A stretch of 64,000 bases of DNA from Vitellaria paradoxa (GCA_019916065.1 CM034243.1:1736001-1800000), one strand, 5' to 3'. Positions 45,501 to 57,360 are shown, counted from the stretch's first letter. Translations and numbers: made by a program. Notes: generated by a model not told the origin, from the sequence alone.

Positions 45501-48500
45501 GTCATGAATAATATTTTTTACATATCCAAAAAAATGTTCATGAATAATAATTTCTAAAAAAAATACATGTATAGTATTTATGAATAATAATTTTGTTATA
45601 GGTAACCTTTTTATTTTTATTTTTTGATAGCCACTTTGAGTAGGGGTAGAAACGAACCGAGCCGTTCACGAGCTACTTGAGCTTGGCTCGAGCTCGATTC
45701 GTGAGTTAAACGAGCTCGAACCGAGCTTGGTTTTTGGCTCGTTTTGGATTCGAGCTCGAGCCTAGAGAAGCTCGGCTCGAAAGCTCGCGAGTAGGCTCGG
45801 TTAGAATAATATATATATTTTTAATAATATTTTTATTATATTTTTTAAATATATTATATTTTAAATCAAAACGAAGTCGTTTTGGTTTAATCAAGCTATT
45901 CGCGAGCCTAAATTCTTCTTTATCGAGCCGAGCTCGAGCATATATAAAACCTCGAATCGAGCTCGAGTTCAGTATAAAAAGCTCGAGCCGAGCTCAAACA
46001 TGTTAAAGCTCGGCTCGGCTCCACCCCTAACTTTGAGATAGATATGGGGGGGTAGAGAGAGGGTGTTGGTGAAGATTGAAAAAGTTTAGTTTGTCCCATA
46101 TTATTTGAGAACGCAAAAGTTTTATTCCTCGGTCATTATAAAATGAGGGCCTATTGAATGTCATTCATAAGTGTTGGGCTTTGGATTTTATTCTAAAGTA
46201 AGCCTAATGTATTAAGTTGGATTTGTCAAACAATGTTAAAGGCCTAAGGTTTTGAAATTTTAATTCCAAAGTGGGCCTTGTTAAATTAAAATCATCTTAG
46301 AATGGGCTTAGGCAAGAAAACCCAAAAGAAAAAGGAAAAAAAAAAACCAAATTTTTGTACTGTAATCAAACTGGGACTGGTTCAAACAGTTTTGGCCGGC
46401 TTTAACACCCAAACGGTTTTAGAGGAACCGGTTCAGCCAGTTGAACCGGCCGGTCTAGTCCAGTTTTTTGAAAACAGTGGTTAGAAGTAAAGGGGATACC
46501 AATCAGTAATATGATGTGATTGAGATGTATGCTAAGCTGCTGTTTGACAGTGATGCAAGGATACTTGGAAGAGGAACCTGCCAATTTCCGTAGACTGATA
46601 CGAAGGCTTAATATTAAGCCTTCGACTTTCATAAAGGCTCAATATTAAGCCCTTAACTTCAATAAAGGCTCAATATGAAGGCGCAAGGCTTAACCCTTCG
46701 TCATTGGGTGTTGTTTATGGATTAATCATGGCTTCATGCTATATGTTTTTTTCTTCTTCTTTTTTGTTTTTGATCAATGAAAATGACTCGATGGTATATG
46801 TTACTTGATATAGTTTTAGATGATCCAAAGGTCAAATTAGAGAGAATGCCTTTGAATATGAAGATCTTGGCTTAAGCAAGACAAAACATATTCCCATCTA
46901 AAAATACGAAAGCTTAGGGGGGAAGCGAACAAAGGTGAAGGCAGGTTGAATGTTAACAAACAATTTAAAAGATGGTGGCGCAGCATATTTTCAGACATTT
47001 CATATCACCTTTTTATGTACATCCTTATGAAGTGAATCTTGATAATCTGTTGCATTAGGATTTCTCATCTTTATTTCTTTCCCCTCACCCCAAAACACCT
47101 TTGTATGATGAAAGCGACCTTGGAGGAAGATGCAATGGGTCATCTACTCCTTCGACAAGCGATACAAGTTTATATGTATATATTTAAGAAAGGTCTTATA
47201 AATTTTTTTTTTTTCGAGGGTACACATACATGATAAGGTGGTCCATGGCTTATGTGTTTTTATGTTGACACCAATTTATCTTATCATGACTTTGCTTCAG
47301 GTAAAGGAGATGCCCAATATATTGATACTTCCCCGTAGTGCAGATTATAGTGAAGAAGTATGGATGGAGATGAGGGAAAAGGCTATTTCTATGTTGCAGG
47401 CATTTTTCATGGATGGCATTGTTCCGGATAATGCTATATCAGATGAGGATGATGAGGAAAGTGAGATAGGCTCTGAAAATAAACAAGGAGATACTCACGA
47501 AAATGAAAGTACCTTGCAGGATTCTGGAGGTGAGCAATTGATGGGTGATATTCATGTCACTCCAGAAAGCTCTGAGAGAAAGAGTACCAATAAATCGAAG
47601 GAGTCTCCTAGCCAGCATCAGGGTTCAGCTCTGTCTCAAAAGAATTCTGCTCAAACAGAAGGTAAGCGCAGCAGATCAAGTAAGAAGGCTAAAAAGAGGC
47701 ATGGCCGCCAAAGCTCCTTGCCAAAATCTTCTGATGATCCTTCTGCATTAGAGAAAGAGAGCACCTCAAATCAAGACGATGATACTGCCATGAGTGGTAC
47801 AGATCAAGTGTTGAGTTCCAGTTCACGTTTTGCTTCCCCTGAAGATTTAAGAAGTAGGAAAACACCAATTGAAACAATACTAGATTCATGTTCTGAGCAA
47901 ATTCTAAAATCAAGCACAAGCCTGGGCAGAAGAGGGTCTGGTGAACTGCTGAAGGATGGTTCTGTTATAGCTTTGTATGCTAGAGATCAACCTGCCTTTT
48001 ATGTTTCCAGACAAAGAGCCCCAGGTGGTGGTTGGTTTCTAGACAAAATGTCAAATGTTACTAAAAGAGATCCAGCAGCACAGTTCCTTGTTGTTTTTAG
48101 AAGCAAGGTTTGTGAATTAGGACTTCTTCTTATAATTATTTTTTCTAAGGCCATGTGCTGTTCTCTATTTTGTTAATTGGCTGATTAACTGATTGATCAT
48201 TCCAATTTGATTTCTGCAGGACACAATTGGTTTACGATCTTTTACTGCTGGAGGGAAGTTGTTGCAGGTACTTTCTATTCTTACAGATACTAATATGTTC
48301 ACTTCAATATGAAAAATGCAAGTGATTAACTTTGAGTTTTCTATTTATTTATTTCTTCATTTTGTTGGGAAGGGAAGAGGCCTGTTAACTTTTCAACATG
48401 GTTCTTCAGCCATTTCTGGGTGACACTTTTTTTTTTTTGGGGGGGGGGGGGGGCGGGGGGGTTGTACAAGGAAAGAATACTGGTTCTTATCAGATGGTTC

Positions 48501-51500
48501 ATGTCATAAAATGGCATGTCATAAAATGGGCTGCTCAACTGCTGTCCTTATATTCCCTCTGTTGAGCTTCTCAAGTTCACAATATTTCTTACTTCAAGAA
48601 TTAGATAGAATGCTTATCATGTGTAATTCATTTGATGAATAACTAATTTATGTTAATTAGGTTATTGGTTTTTAAGGATTTACATTCTATTTCACTATTG
48701 TAGATAAATAGAAGAATGGAATTTATATTTGCTAGTCACAGCTTTGATGTCTGGTTCAAGGAAAGAGTTCTGGTTCTTATCGGATGGTTCATGCCATAAA
48801 ATGGGCCGCTCAACTGCTGTCCTTATATTCTATCTGATGAGCTTCTGTTGTGGTTATCCTGATTAAAGTTTCTCAAGTTCACAATATTTCTTACTTCAAG
48901 AATTAGATAAAATGCTTATCATGTGTAATTCATTTGATGAATAATTAATTTATGTTTATTAGTTTTTTGGTTTTTAAGGATTTACATTCTATTTCACCAT
49001 TGCAGATAAATAGAAGAATGGAATTTGTGTTTGCTAGTCACAGCTTTGATGTCTGGGAGAGTTGGACATTCGAAGGTTCTTTGAAGGAATGCAGACTGGT
49101 CAACTGTAGAAATCCTCTGGTGAGTTCCTTCTTTACCAATTCCTTGCCATACCACAGGATTTGTCGCCTCACCTGAGTACGTGCACATCTATAAATTCAT
49201 AGGCATGCAGGTCTAAAATCTGTAATTGCCATTTATTTGGTCATTTAGAAGATCCATGTAGACATTCTCACCTGAGCCCTTATGAGTAATTATTTTTATT
49301 TATTTGTTCAGGAAATATATATTTGTTAAGAAAATATATATATTTTTTGTTTTCTTTTTTTTCTGGGGGGCAGGGACATTCAGGGCACAAGATGCTTGGT
49401 CCTGGCATGACTAGGTTGCACATAGTTTTGATTGGTTGAATTACCAAATCCAAATCACCTCGAATTGGTTCAGAATATTTGAAACCTGAACCCAGTGAGA
49501 GAGCATTTTAGATAAATGGTTGCACACGTTCGGCTCAGTTCTGTGTTAAAAAATCAATAGCCCGATATTTTCGGTTCGATATCGGTTCGGTTCTCGGATC
49601 TGTAAACAAAATAACAGAACAGAGCTGAACTCGAATTGAAAAGAACCCAGCTCAAATCAACCCGGAACCAACCCAAACTAACCTAAATTAATTAGAAAAA
49701 TATAATATATAATTATATTGTAGGTGTGTTTGGAGTTATATAAAATTATAAAAGTTAGTATCTGTGCAGTGAATAGAGAATTTAAATTTTATAGTCTCGT
49801 AATTCGTGTGGTAGAGATTTGTAGAGTTTTGTGTTTTTTTTAATAGCTCCAAACGTTGCCTATGTATATAATATTATATAGTGCTTGAACTTCAAACTTA
49901 TTTGAATTTCCAACATTACTTATTTGAATGTCTAGTAACTAAAAATAAGCAAACCAGCGCAACCCAAAAACCAAACCGATCGACCCTAATCTAGCGTAAA
50001 CTGAAAATTGAATCGACCCAACTTGATATTTTCTGTTTGGTTTCAATTTGAAATCGGTTTTGCTTTCGGGTTCAAATTTCTGGAATTGAAAAAAATTGGT
50101 TTGGTTCTAAATTAAGTATGAACTCAAATTGAACCGACTTATGCACACCTCTAATATGCCACCATCATATTAAACAATGTAAATCTTATCATAACATATT
50201 CATATCTAATAAAAAATATATAACCATAATTTATCAAACATACAAACATGATATACTCAAATCATAAAACAAACATTCTAAACCACATGTAATATACCAA
50301 TTCATGCTAAATATGCATTACACACATTCTAATACTTAACCAGGGTTAACAAACACAGAAGAAAGGACAATACATCCAAGGCTGTTGGAAACCGTGGGAA
50401 ATTACAGAGAGCACCTCTGCAACAAAAAATATCGCTGTGGGAAGGTCGCTGGTATCTCATGAGAAAATGTAGAGAGCAATTTTGCTTGCAGAAGACTTTG
50501 CTGGAAGCCTGCTTGTGTGACCTGTGAACTTTCTCCAGCAAGCTTCAGCGCAGATCTGAGTTATTTGCAGCTCAGTCTTGGCCTCTTTGGCCCAAATCCA
50601 ACAACTCCGGGCCTCAAATCCAACAACCTAACCCTTAAGGACCTCAGAACGAAGTCAAAACTGAACAACATACAATATTCAGCCAAGATCTAACAAATAT
50701 ATACCATACATACATGTGTATAACTCATTGAATCCAATCAAACCAAGCATATATCAACTCAAATCATGCTAAAAACAACAAATGCAATCTCTATGGAGTT
50801 CCCTGTACCTCGAATAAAGGAGAAACCCACCAAAAAACTTAAATTTCACAAGCTGGAAACTTTTACCGCGGGCTCCTCTGCTTCAAATCCTTGACACTAT
50901 GCGATCAACTCATGAAGTCAAACTAACTAGTAGACCCTAAGATCTCTCTCTCTTCCTCCCCCCTTCCTCCTCCTCCTCCTCCTCCTCCTCTCTAAGTGAC
51001 CCAAAAGAACCAAAGCAAGAAAAATAAGCAAAAAGAGGAAACAGAAAAGAAATGGGTTTGGTCCAGTGGCCACAATACAGCCTCAGGTCAAACTCAGACC
51101 AAGAAAATTAGAACAAATGCTCCATCACAGACCAAAAAAATAAAAATACTGGGTATTACACTTGGATAATTCAACACTTGAACAGATGGACCAACACTTG
51201 TATGTGAGTCCATGGAACGTGGTGTTCAAATATCTCACATCAACCAACCCTGCATGCTTAATTTGTTGTATGTTGTAGTATAACCTGATTGTTGGAAAAT
51301 TATGTGGTGGAGAGGATGGTTTTTTTTGGGTAATCAAACTCAATATGGAACCAAACCGAGTTGCTTAGTTCTTGGAAACATGAACCAGAAGCAAGCTAAC
51401 CCAACCCCCATGTAGGGGTGGGAGTGGAAACAAATCGAGCTATTTTTGAGCTATTCGAGTTCAGCTCGAAAAAAATTCGGCTTGAGCTTAGTTCGTGAGT

Positions 51501-53065
51501 AAAACGAGCTCGAATCGAGCTTGATTTGTGGCTCGTTTAAGTTCGAGCTTGAACTCGAGCCTAGAAAAACTCAACTCAAAAGCTCGCAAATAGGCTCGAT
51601 AAAATAATATATATATATTTAATAATATTTTATATTTTTTATAATATTTTATTTATTATATTTTAAACCAAAATGACACCATTTTGGTTTAATCAAGTTA
51701 TTTGCGAGCCGAGCTCAAACCTAAATTTTTCTTTATCAAGCCAAGTTATAAAAGTTCGAATTGAGCTTGAGATCGGTTCAGAAAACTCGAGCCGAGCTCA
51801 AACAAGTTAAAGTTCAGTTCGATTCGACTTGTTTCCACCCCTACTCCCATGTAGCTATTCATTCTAGGGTACATCCCCTACTTATGACCCATGTTAAGCT
51901 TTGACATCAAGGCATAATTAAGCTGAAAATATTTTATGGAGATACTGGGATCAATGAGCTATTGTTTTATTTTGGGCATGGGCCTTCAGCTTGTCAATTC
52001 CCCACCCCCCCCCCCCCCAAAAAAAATTAAATAAATAAAGTACAACTAAGAACTTCAGTTACTGAACTTTTTAAACGAAAGGAAATAATTCTATGGCTTG
52101 AATCTAACCCTGGGACTTTTGGAGGTGACCTAAAGGCTATTTCTCCTGGACAGTGGTATTTTGGGCACTTCTGATCTCTAGCTTTTGCGCATGGAAACCA
52201 CAAGCGTATGTGTAAATGTATGAAGTAGGTACATTTCTTTTCTGCTTGACAGTGTATGAAATCACGATATGGAGGCAGGGACAGGCATCAAAGCACAAGT
52301 TTACTAGATGCCACAGTGCTACACAGTGCTACTGTTAGCTTATCTTTTATTTTTTTCCTTCTTGAAAGATTTTAAACCTAAATTAGTAACCTTGCCCGCC
52401 CCTTGTGTTCTCCAAGGAAACCATACTCAGTGTTCCGACCTAGAATTTTATAGAATGACTTGACTACACTTTCCACTTTTTGATCCCATCCACGTGAGCC
52501 CATCCACGGGTTTTCTCGACTCGAGAAATTCCAAGACGGCAGCATATTGTGTTGTTTCCTAATTGTTAAGATTCCTGCGGAGAACCACATCCCACTCCCA
52601 TACCAACCCCCTTCAAGTTACGCAATCTGGCATTGCTGCTGCTTTATTCACTGATAGGTTATATAAATTAGGGTAGAGGTCCACTAAGTTACCGTCTAGA
52701 TCTTCACTTCTTGATCCTTGCAACCTTAATAAGGGTTCGATTTGCCTTTTGAGTGCCTGGAATACACTAATGGAGAGGAACATCGTAATTTGGAAATGAA
52801 AAATTATAATTTTTTGCTCTTATAATGCATACCTTTATTAAGACCAACTGTTGTTGTTTTTAGTTAGTTTGATGCAATATTCGCATCCATGTTTTAACCA
52901 TTAATAGGATTTGCCCATGAAACAGTTACCATCAATCTCTCTCTCTCTCTCTCTCTCTTAAATTTGCTTCTCCTTTTATGCAAACTGCAGGCTGTTTTGG
53001 ATGTACGGGTTGAAATTCTTGCTGCAGTGGGCGAAGAAGATGGAATTACTCGCTGGCTTGATTAG
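42597..53065 (+). CDS. AN: ANGUSTIFOLIA / plant CtBP-like protein
   Basis: Seven exons: 42597-43217, 44302-44467, 44571-44701, 47301-48107, 48220-48267, 49006-49119 and 52991-53065. All junctions are GT-AG and in phase, giving 653 residues. ANGUSTIFOLIA is a plant-specific relative of animal CtBP/BARS that acts at the Golgi/trans-Golgi, on cortical microtubules and in cell and leaf shape. The N-terminal part has LVVTLNCIEDTALEQECLAG and a dinucleotide-fold loop GLVLGIIGRSASAR (residues 174-187). Exons 2-4 supply ITFPPAARRMDTLNDLLAAS, DLISLHCSLTDDTIQIINAD and EMPNILILPRSADYSEEVWM. Exon 4 also encodes an acidic linker and a basic NLS-like run KRSRSSKKAKKRHGRQ (about 428-443). The end is EEDGITRWLD. 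The family is not thought to act as a normal dehydrogenase. Introns 3 (2.6 kb) and 6 (3.9 kb) are swollen by MITEs. Two in-frame start choices exist (see TATA entry). Confidence 0.95.
45287..46479. mobile_element. hAT-like non-autonomous element in AN intron 3
   Basis: Terminal inverted repeats are caatgttttgaaaaccgg and cagttttttgaaaacagtg. Perfect 8-bp flanks gttagaag lie at 45279-45286 and 46480-46487. Subterminal blocks are rich in 'aaccggaccg' and 'gaaccggccggt'. It contains a second, younger element at 45641-46029. No transposase. Confidence 0.8.
45641..46029. mobile_element. GCTCGAGCTCG-type MITE nested inside the intron 3 element
   Basis: A 389-bp element with ends taggggtag and ccacccct(a) and perfect 8-bp flanks actttgag (45633-45640 and 46030-46037), as expected for hAT. 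Both arms are built of gagctcg/ctcgagc motifs around a short AT-rich core. A relative is at 51413-51843. Confidence 0.85.
48439..48460. repeat. G-rich homopolymer in AN intron 5
   Basis: A run of G15 followed by C and G7, preceded by a T run. It is close to the start of the duplicated segment at 48467. Similar long G or C runs lie at 51998-52017 (C) and 56225-56236 (G). Confidence 0.7.
48467..49056 (+). repeat. Tandem duplication carrying a truncated copy of AN exon 6
   Basis: Two units, 48467-48754 and about 48757-49056, about 290 bp apart, share 'tggttcttatcagatggttc', 'acaatatttcttacttcaag' and 'tttttaaggatttacattct'. Both end in an acceptor plus the first 51 bases of exon 6. The first unit has ttgtag and then 17 codons (INRRMEFIFASHSFDVW; 48704-48754), but the copy stops at TGG and has no good donor. 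The second unit is the real exon 6 (49006-49119). Confidence 0.85.
49517..50155. mobile_element. Possible hAT-like element in AN intron 6, with MITE A inside
   Basis: Ends resemble inverted repeats: ggttgcacacgttcgg and ccgacttatgcacacctcta. Both arms are full of 'ttcggttcg' and 'aaccgaaccga'-like motifs. Positions 49722-49862 are a family A MITE (gtgtgtttggagttatataa ... aatagctccaaacgttgcc). A target-site duplication was not found for the outer element. Confidence 0.5.
50156..51412. other. Middle of AN intron 6, origin unclear
   Basis: Moderately GC-rich sequence with no matching exon in either strand. Positions 50330-50650 could be an LTR or transcript relic. A (TCC)n run lies at 50966-50990. 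Nothing certain can be named. Confidence 0.35.
51413..51843. mobile_element. GCTCGAGCTCG-type MITE in AN intron 6
   Basis: Ends taggggtggga and tttccacccccta-like (tttccaccccta). The 8-bp flanks are cccccatg (51405-51412) and ctcccatg (51844-51851), one mismatch. Same family as 45641-46029, but the core and arms are more diverged. Confidence 0.75.
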
Positions 53066-55640
53066 GCTGCAAGAAGTTGGGAGTTCAGTAGTCTAATGTA
53101 CAATACAGGGAATGTTCCTTCACCTCAAGGTTTATTTCATCTCAAGAGAGATTTTTAATTTGTAAAGCATTCATTTTTTCCATTGATTGTTCTATGTCCT
53201 GTATTATGTCATTTATTAGAGGGGTTTTTGATGATTGCAGACCATTTGAGGACTGTTGGGTTGGATATCTATATTAATTATCAAGGAGCTGAGAGTGATC
53301 CCTTGGGTAATGACAAAGTAGCTAGCTGCTCATGTAACCATCCTTTGCTGATAGTGTTTGGGCTTTAGCAACTCAAAAGCTCTCTATTCCTTTCATAAAC
53401 TTGCAGCCAGCTATTTCTTGCGTCAAAGATATGAATCTCAAACATGGAACTTGTAGATGCTTCACTCCAAATAATATGAAGGAATTGTTCAAATTACTCA
53501 ATTTTGAACAAACTATATTTTGCACACTTTAATTTTTCACCCAATCTCATTTTATGATTTATTAGTATGTTTGGAGTGATAAAAAGTGAGATAAAATGAG
53601 ATATGTTGTAGGTTTGTAATTCATGCCGTAAGATAAAAGTGAAATTTTTAGAGATTTTTAAAAATTTTTAGCAAAATTTAGTGTGCCAAATACACTCTAT
53701 ATTTTAATCGTAATAATTAGAGGCATTACGTTTATATTTTTGCAATTAGTAAGGCCCCATTTGGTGACCATTTCGTTTTCAGTTTTTGTTTTCATTTTTT
53801 TTTGAAAACTGAACATAAAAATGCATATGGTAAATTTGTTTTCAGTTTTTTGTTTTCAAAAAAATGAAAAGTGTTTCCAAAATTTTTAAAAACTATGAAA
53901 ACATAAAAAATGTGTTTTTTCAAGTTTTCATTTTCAGTTTTCAATTTCTTATACAACTATTAGTTACAATTATCAATTACTATCGTTAACTAGTTGTTAT
54001 CAATATCCGACTACAATCGTCACTACCTTCCACATATCTCCGATCACTATTAAATATATTATTATTTAATATAAAATATTAAATTAATATATAAAATATA
54101 TTAATATATTAAAATATATTAATATATTAAAATATATTAATATATGAAATTAATAATATATTAATTTTATATTAATATATAAATATATTAATACAATTAC
54201 TATCGTCAACTAGTTGTTACTAATATCCGACTACCATCGTCACTATCTTCCACTTCTCTTTAGTCATTATCAAATATATTATTATTTAATATAAATATAT
54301 TAAATTAATATATAAAATATATTAATATGTTAAATTATATTAATATATAAAATTAATAATATATTAATTTTATTTATGTAAAATATATTAAATATAAAAT
54401 TAATATATATATATATATATATATATTAATATATTAATATAAAATTAATATATGTTATTAATATTATTATATTAAATAATAATATATTAATATATTATAT
54501 ATAAAATTATTAATATATTATTTTTATATATGTAAAAATAGATTAAATATAATTTAATTAATAATTAATTTTATCAATAATTAATTTAACATATGAAATT
54601 ATATATTAAATATATTAATTACGTAAATTATATTTAATATATTTTATTTTTATTAAATTGAATTATTTTAAATAAAGATATAATTAAAATAAATACATTT
54701 AATTAATTTAATTTAAATTAATTATATAATTAAATTTAATTAATTAAATTAATATAAAATTTTAATATAAATTATTTTTAATATATAAGTATATTTTATT
54801 TTTATTGAATCAAATTATTTTGAAAAAATAATATAATAAAAATAATTAAATTTAATTAATATAATTAATTAATTAAATCAAGTTAATTAAATTAAATTAA
54901 ATTAAATTAAGTGAATTAAATTAATTACTTTAATTAACGGGAAATATATTCTATTAAATTGTTTTTAAAAGTAATTAAAATAAATTATGTTTAATATATT
55001 TTATTTTTATAGAATTAAATTATTTTTAATGATTAATATAGTTAAAATAATTAAATTTATTAAATTTAATTAATTAACAATTGTAATTACTAAATCTAAC
55101 CATTATCGTTACCAAACGTGTTTTCAAGTTTTTGTTTTTTTTTACTATATAAATGAAAACAAAAAATTAAAAACTGAACACAAAAATTGAAAAACTAAAC
55201 ATAAAAATTGAATACAAAAATTAAAAACTGACAGTTTTATCAAACGATTCTAAACTTTCAATAGCTCGATACAGGTCTTATCTTTTTTTTTTTCGTACTT
55301 TTAACGTTTTATTTTTATTTTTTAGTTAAAAGATCGATACGTATCACATCTGTTTTTTTACAAGTCCCGTCCCTCGTCTATTATTTTATTGTTGGTTATA
55401 TATTTGAAGCGTTCTATTTTTTATTAGTTAAATATTTTATATATTTAAACTAAATATTATATTATATCTTACATATAGACACTATTTGGAATTAAAAAAA
55501 TATAAAATTTTATAAATTTTTACGAATATAAATTACGAGACTATAAAATTTAAATTTTTTATTCATTATATAAAACACAAAAATTAATTTTTATAAATTT
55601 ATATAATTTCAAGTACACCCATATTTGTTTTTATTTTAAA
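53066..55640. other. AN 3' flank and large AT-rich MITE-like element
   Basis: Positions 53066 to about 53500 are likely AN 3' UTR. A MITE-like block lies at about 53568-53700 (gtttggagtgataaaaagtg ... gtgtgccaaatacactc). Positions 53753-55260 are a family G element (listed separately). A degraded family A MITE covers 55478-55620. Confidence 0.5.
53753..55260. mobile_element. Large AT-rich MITE-like element, family G copy 2
   Basis: Ends are aaggccccatttggtgacca and ttttatcaaacgattctaaac. Inner arms are 'ttttcagtttttgttttcat' at 53777 against 'gaaaacaaaaaattaaaaac' at 55155. The core (54050-55090) is a long array of 'atattaatatataaaatata' and 'taattaaattaaattaaatt' type units, including a partial direct repeat of 'caactagttgttaNcaatatccgactac' at 53987 and 54208. 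No coding capacity. Confidence 0.5.
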
Positions 55641-55813
55641 ATTATATATTACAAAATTCGCACCAAAGTGCGAGCTGCACAGAGAATGGACATCTCTCCT
55701 TCCAGGAGTTTAAAAAACCCAACAATAAAAAGACTGCTGATCTCTTCCTTAAGCCCTAATCTGCAATGTGGAGCAGACAGATCCGATGCGAATGCGACTC
55801 TTTGTTGGGGGAA

Positions 55814-56182
55814 TCAAACCTCGTCATCGTTAAGGAGCATGTTCGGGATGCCTTTGTGTACGGGGAAGCGGCGGCCAGTCTCGGGGGATACGAAGGCTCC
55901 TTCTTCGAGTCGGAGCTGGAGGATGGCGTGGTGGAAGCGGCGTAGTAAGTCGTCGGAATTGGGCATTAAGGGGCCGGCGTCTCCGGGAAGTTCGCCGTAG
56001 CCCAGGGTTCGGGAGGCGTCGACGAGGAATTTCCAGTCGATCTTGGGGAAAATGTTCTTCAGGAAGTCGGAGTTGAAGTCGACCTGCTTCTTCACCACCT
56101 TCTCCGCCTCTATCCGAAGGGGGAAGCCATTGATGACGCCCTTGATGTTCGAGGAAAGCATGTTGTGCGTTAGCAGCCTCAT
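55814..56182 (-). CDS. TRM112: TRM112 (multifunctional methyltransferase subunit, SMO2-like), intronless
   Basis: A single open frame of 122 residues from MRLLTHNMLSSNIKGVINGF to NMLLNDDEV. This is the small cofactor that binds and stabilises several SAM-dependent methyltransferases acting on tRNA, 18S rRNA and translation release factor; the plant homologue is called SMO2. Visible family landmarks are NGFPLRIEAEKV, FHHAILQLRLEEGAF, PETGRRFPVHKGIPNMLL and DDEV. The start was set at the Met that begins the conserved MRLLTHN block; a frame 13 residues longer exists but its sequence (MRKYITYKTERDE) is not family-like. The usual CPETGR is SPETGR here, a change tolerated because the zinc site is not kept outside fungi (knowledge of the family). 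It lies between AN and RVE, where I recall no TRM112 in Arabidopsis. It could be a retrocopy, but the reading frame is intact. Confidence 0.93.
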   Translation of the reverse strand: MRLLTHNMLSSNIKGVINGFPLRIEAEKVVKKQVDFNSDFLKNIFPKIDWKFLVDASRTLGYGELPGDAGPLMPNSDDLLRRFHHAILQLRLEEGAFVSPETGRRFPVHKGIPNMLLNDDEV

Positions 56183-57044
56183 CTCATCTCTCTCTGTTTT
56201 ATATGTTATATATTTGCGCAACAGGGGGGGGGGGGGAAGAATTTTAAACGGCGCAGGAAGGTTACTCTTCGGACATGATTGGAACCGGGTAAAAAAAATT
56301 TGGAGGTAAAATTATAGGATATTTATATTTAAAATGAGGGAATATTTATTATTCAATAATAATTATATTATGTTAGGAATGTTAATAATTTAAAAAAATA
56401 TAAAAATTAATTATTTTTAAAATGAGAATAAATTAACCTAAAATAGAAATTAATATTTAATTTTAATAAAATATTATAATAAAATAAATTATCATGATTA
56501 TTGTTATTTTAGTAATAACTAATTTTTATAAAAATATATTATTACTTTTAAATAAAAATATTGATTATAAAAAAATTTTATTAGTTAGTATTTTAATAGT
56601 AATTAATTTTAACGGTGAATTATTATTTGTTAAAAATTTTTTATTTTGATAAAATAATTTAATAAATTATTTTAAATTATTTAAATAAATTATTAATTTT
56701 ATTAAATTATTCTAATATAATATATTATCTAATAAATTATTATTTATGAGATATAATTTTTATTTAATAAAATATTTTAATAAGTCGTTATTATTTATTA
56801 AATATTATTTTGATAAATAATTAAATAATTTGAATTTAATTAAATAAATTGTTATTTTGCAAGATTTATTGTATTTCTTTAAAGAAAATGTTGTTTAATA
56901 TTTTATCTAAAATAAAAAATATTTTATAAAATAAAGAAAAAAAGAGTAAAATTTTTTTATTCCCTCTCCCTTTCCTACCATCTCCTAGAACAAAGATCGG
57001 TGATTGTTAAACCAGACAAGCGAGCGACACCTAGGATTCAAGGG
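56183..57044. other. TRM112 promoter side and AT-rich intergenic DNA
   Basis: A G12 run lies at 56225-56236 just upstream of the TRM112 start. From 56300 to 56960 the sequence is nearly all A/T with no recognisable element or frame. Confidence 0.5.
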
Positions 57045-57360
57045 ATTGCAACGAAAAAATCTACTGCAGAGGCTGTAGTAGAAAATCAAATGTTGAAATT
57101 TGATTATTTTTAATCGAATGATTTTAATTTAATTTAATTAAAATTATTTTTTAAAATAAAAATATAAATTTAAAAAATTTGATTGAAACATAATTAATAT
57201 AAAATGTAAAAAATCATATGTTATTAAAGTAAAAATGAATCTCAATTCTTCATTTAATTAAAATTATTTTTAAAATAAAAATAAAAATTTAAAAAATTTA
57301 ATTAAAATACAATTAATATAAAATATAAAAAATCACGTCTCATTCAAATAAAAGTGAATA
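57045..57360. repeat. Family E repeat with internal duplication
   Basis: Begins gggattgcaacgaaaaaatc and ctactgcagaggctgtagta and contains two similar halves: 'taattaaaattattttttaa' near 57130 and 'taattaaaattatttttaaa' near 57250, each followed by 'tataaaatgtaaaaaatca'-like sequence. It relates to 25690-25900 and 31555-31800. Confidence 0.4.

Noticed and set aside
45734..46006. 90-residue frame in AN intron 3
   Set aside because: Lies entirely inside the GCTCGAGCTCG MITE 45641-46029 and is produced by its repeats.
55668..56000. 110-residue plus-strand frame
   Set aside because: Antisense to TRM112. Its Ser/Arg-rich sequence is a by-product of the coding strand.
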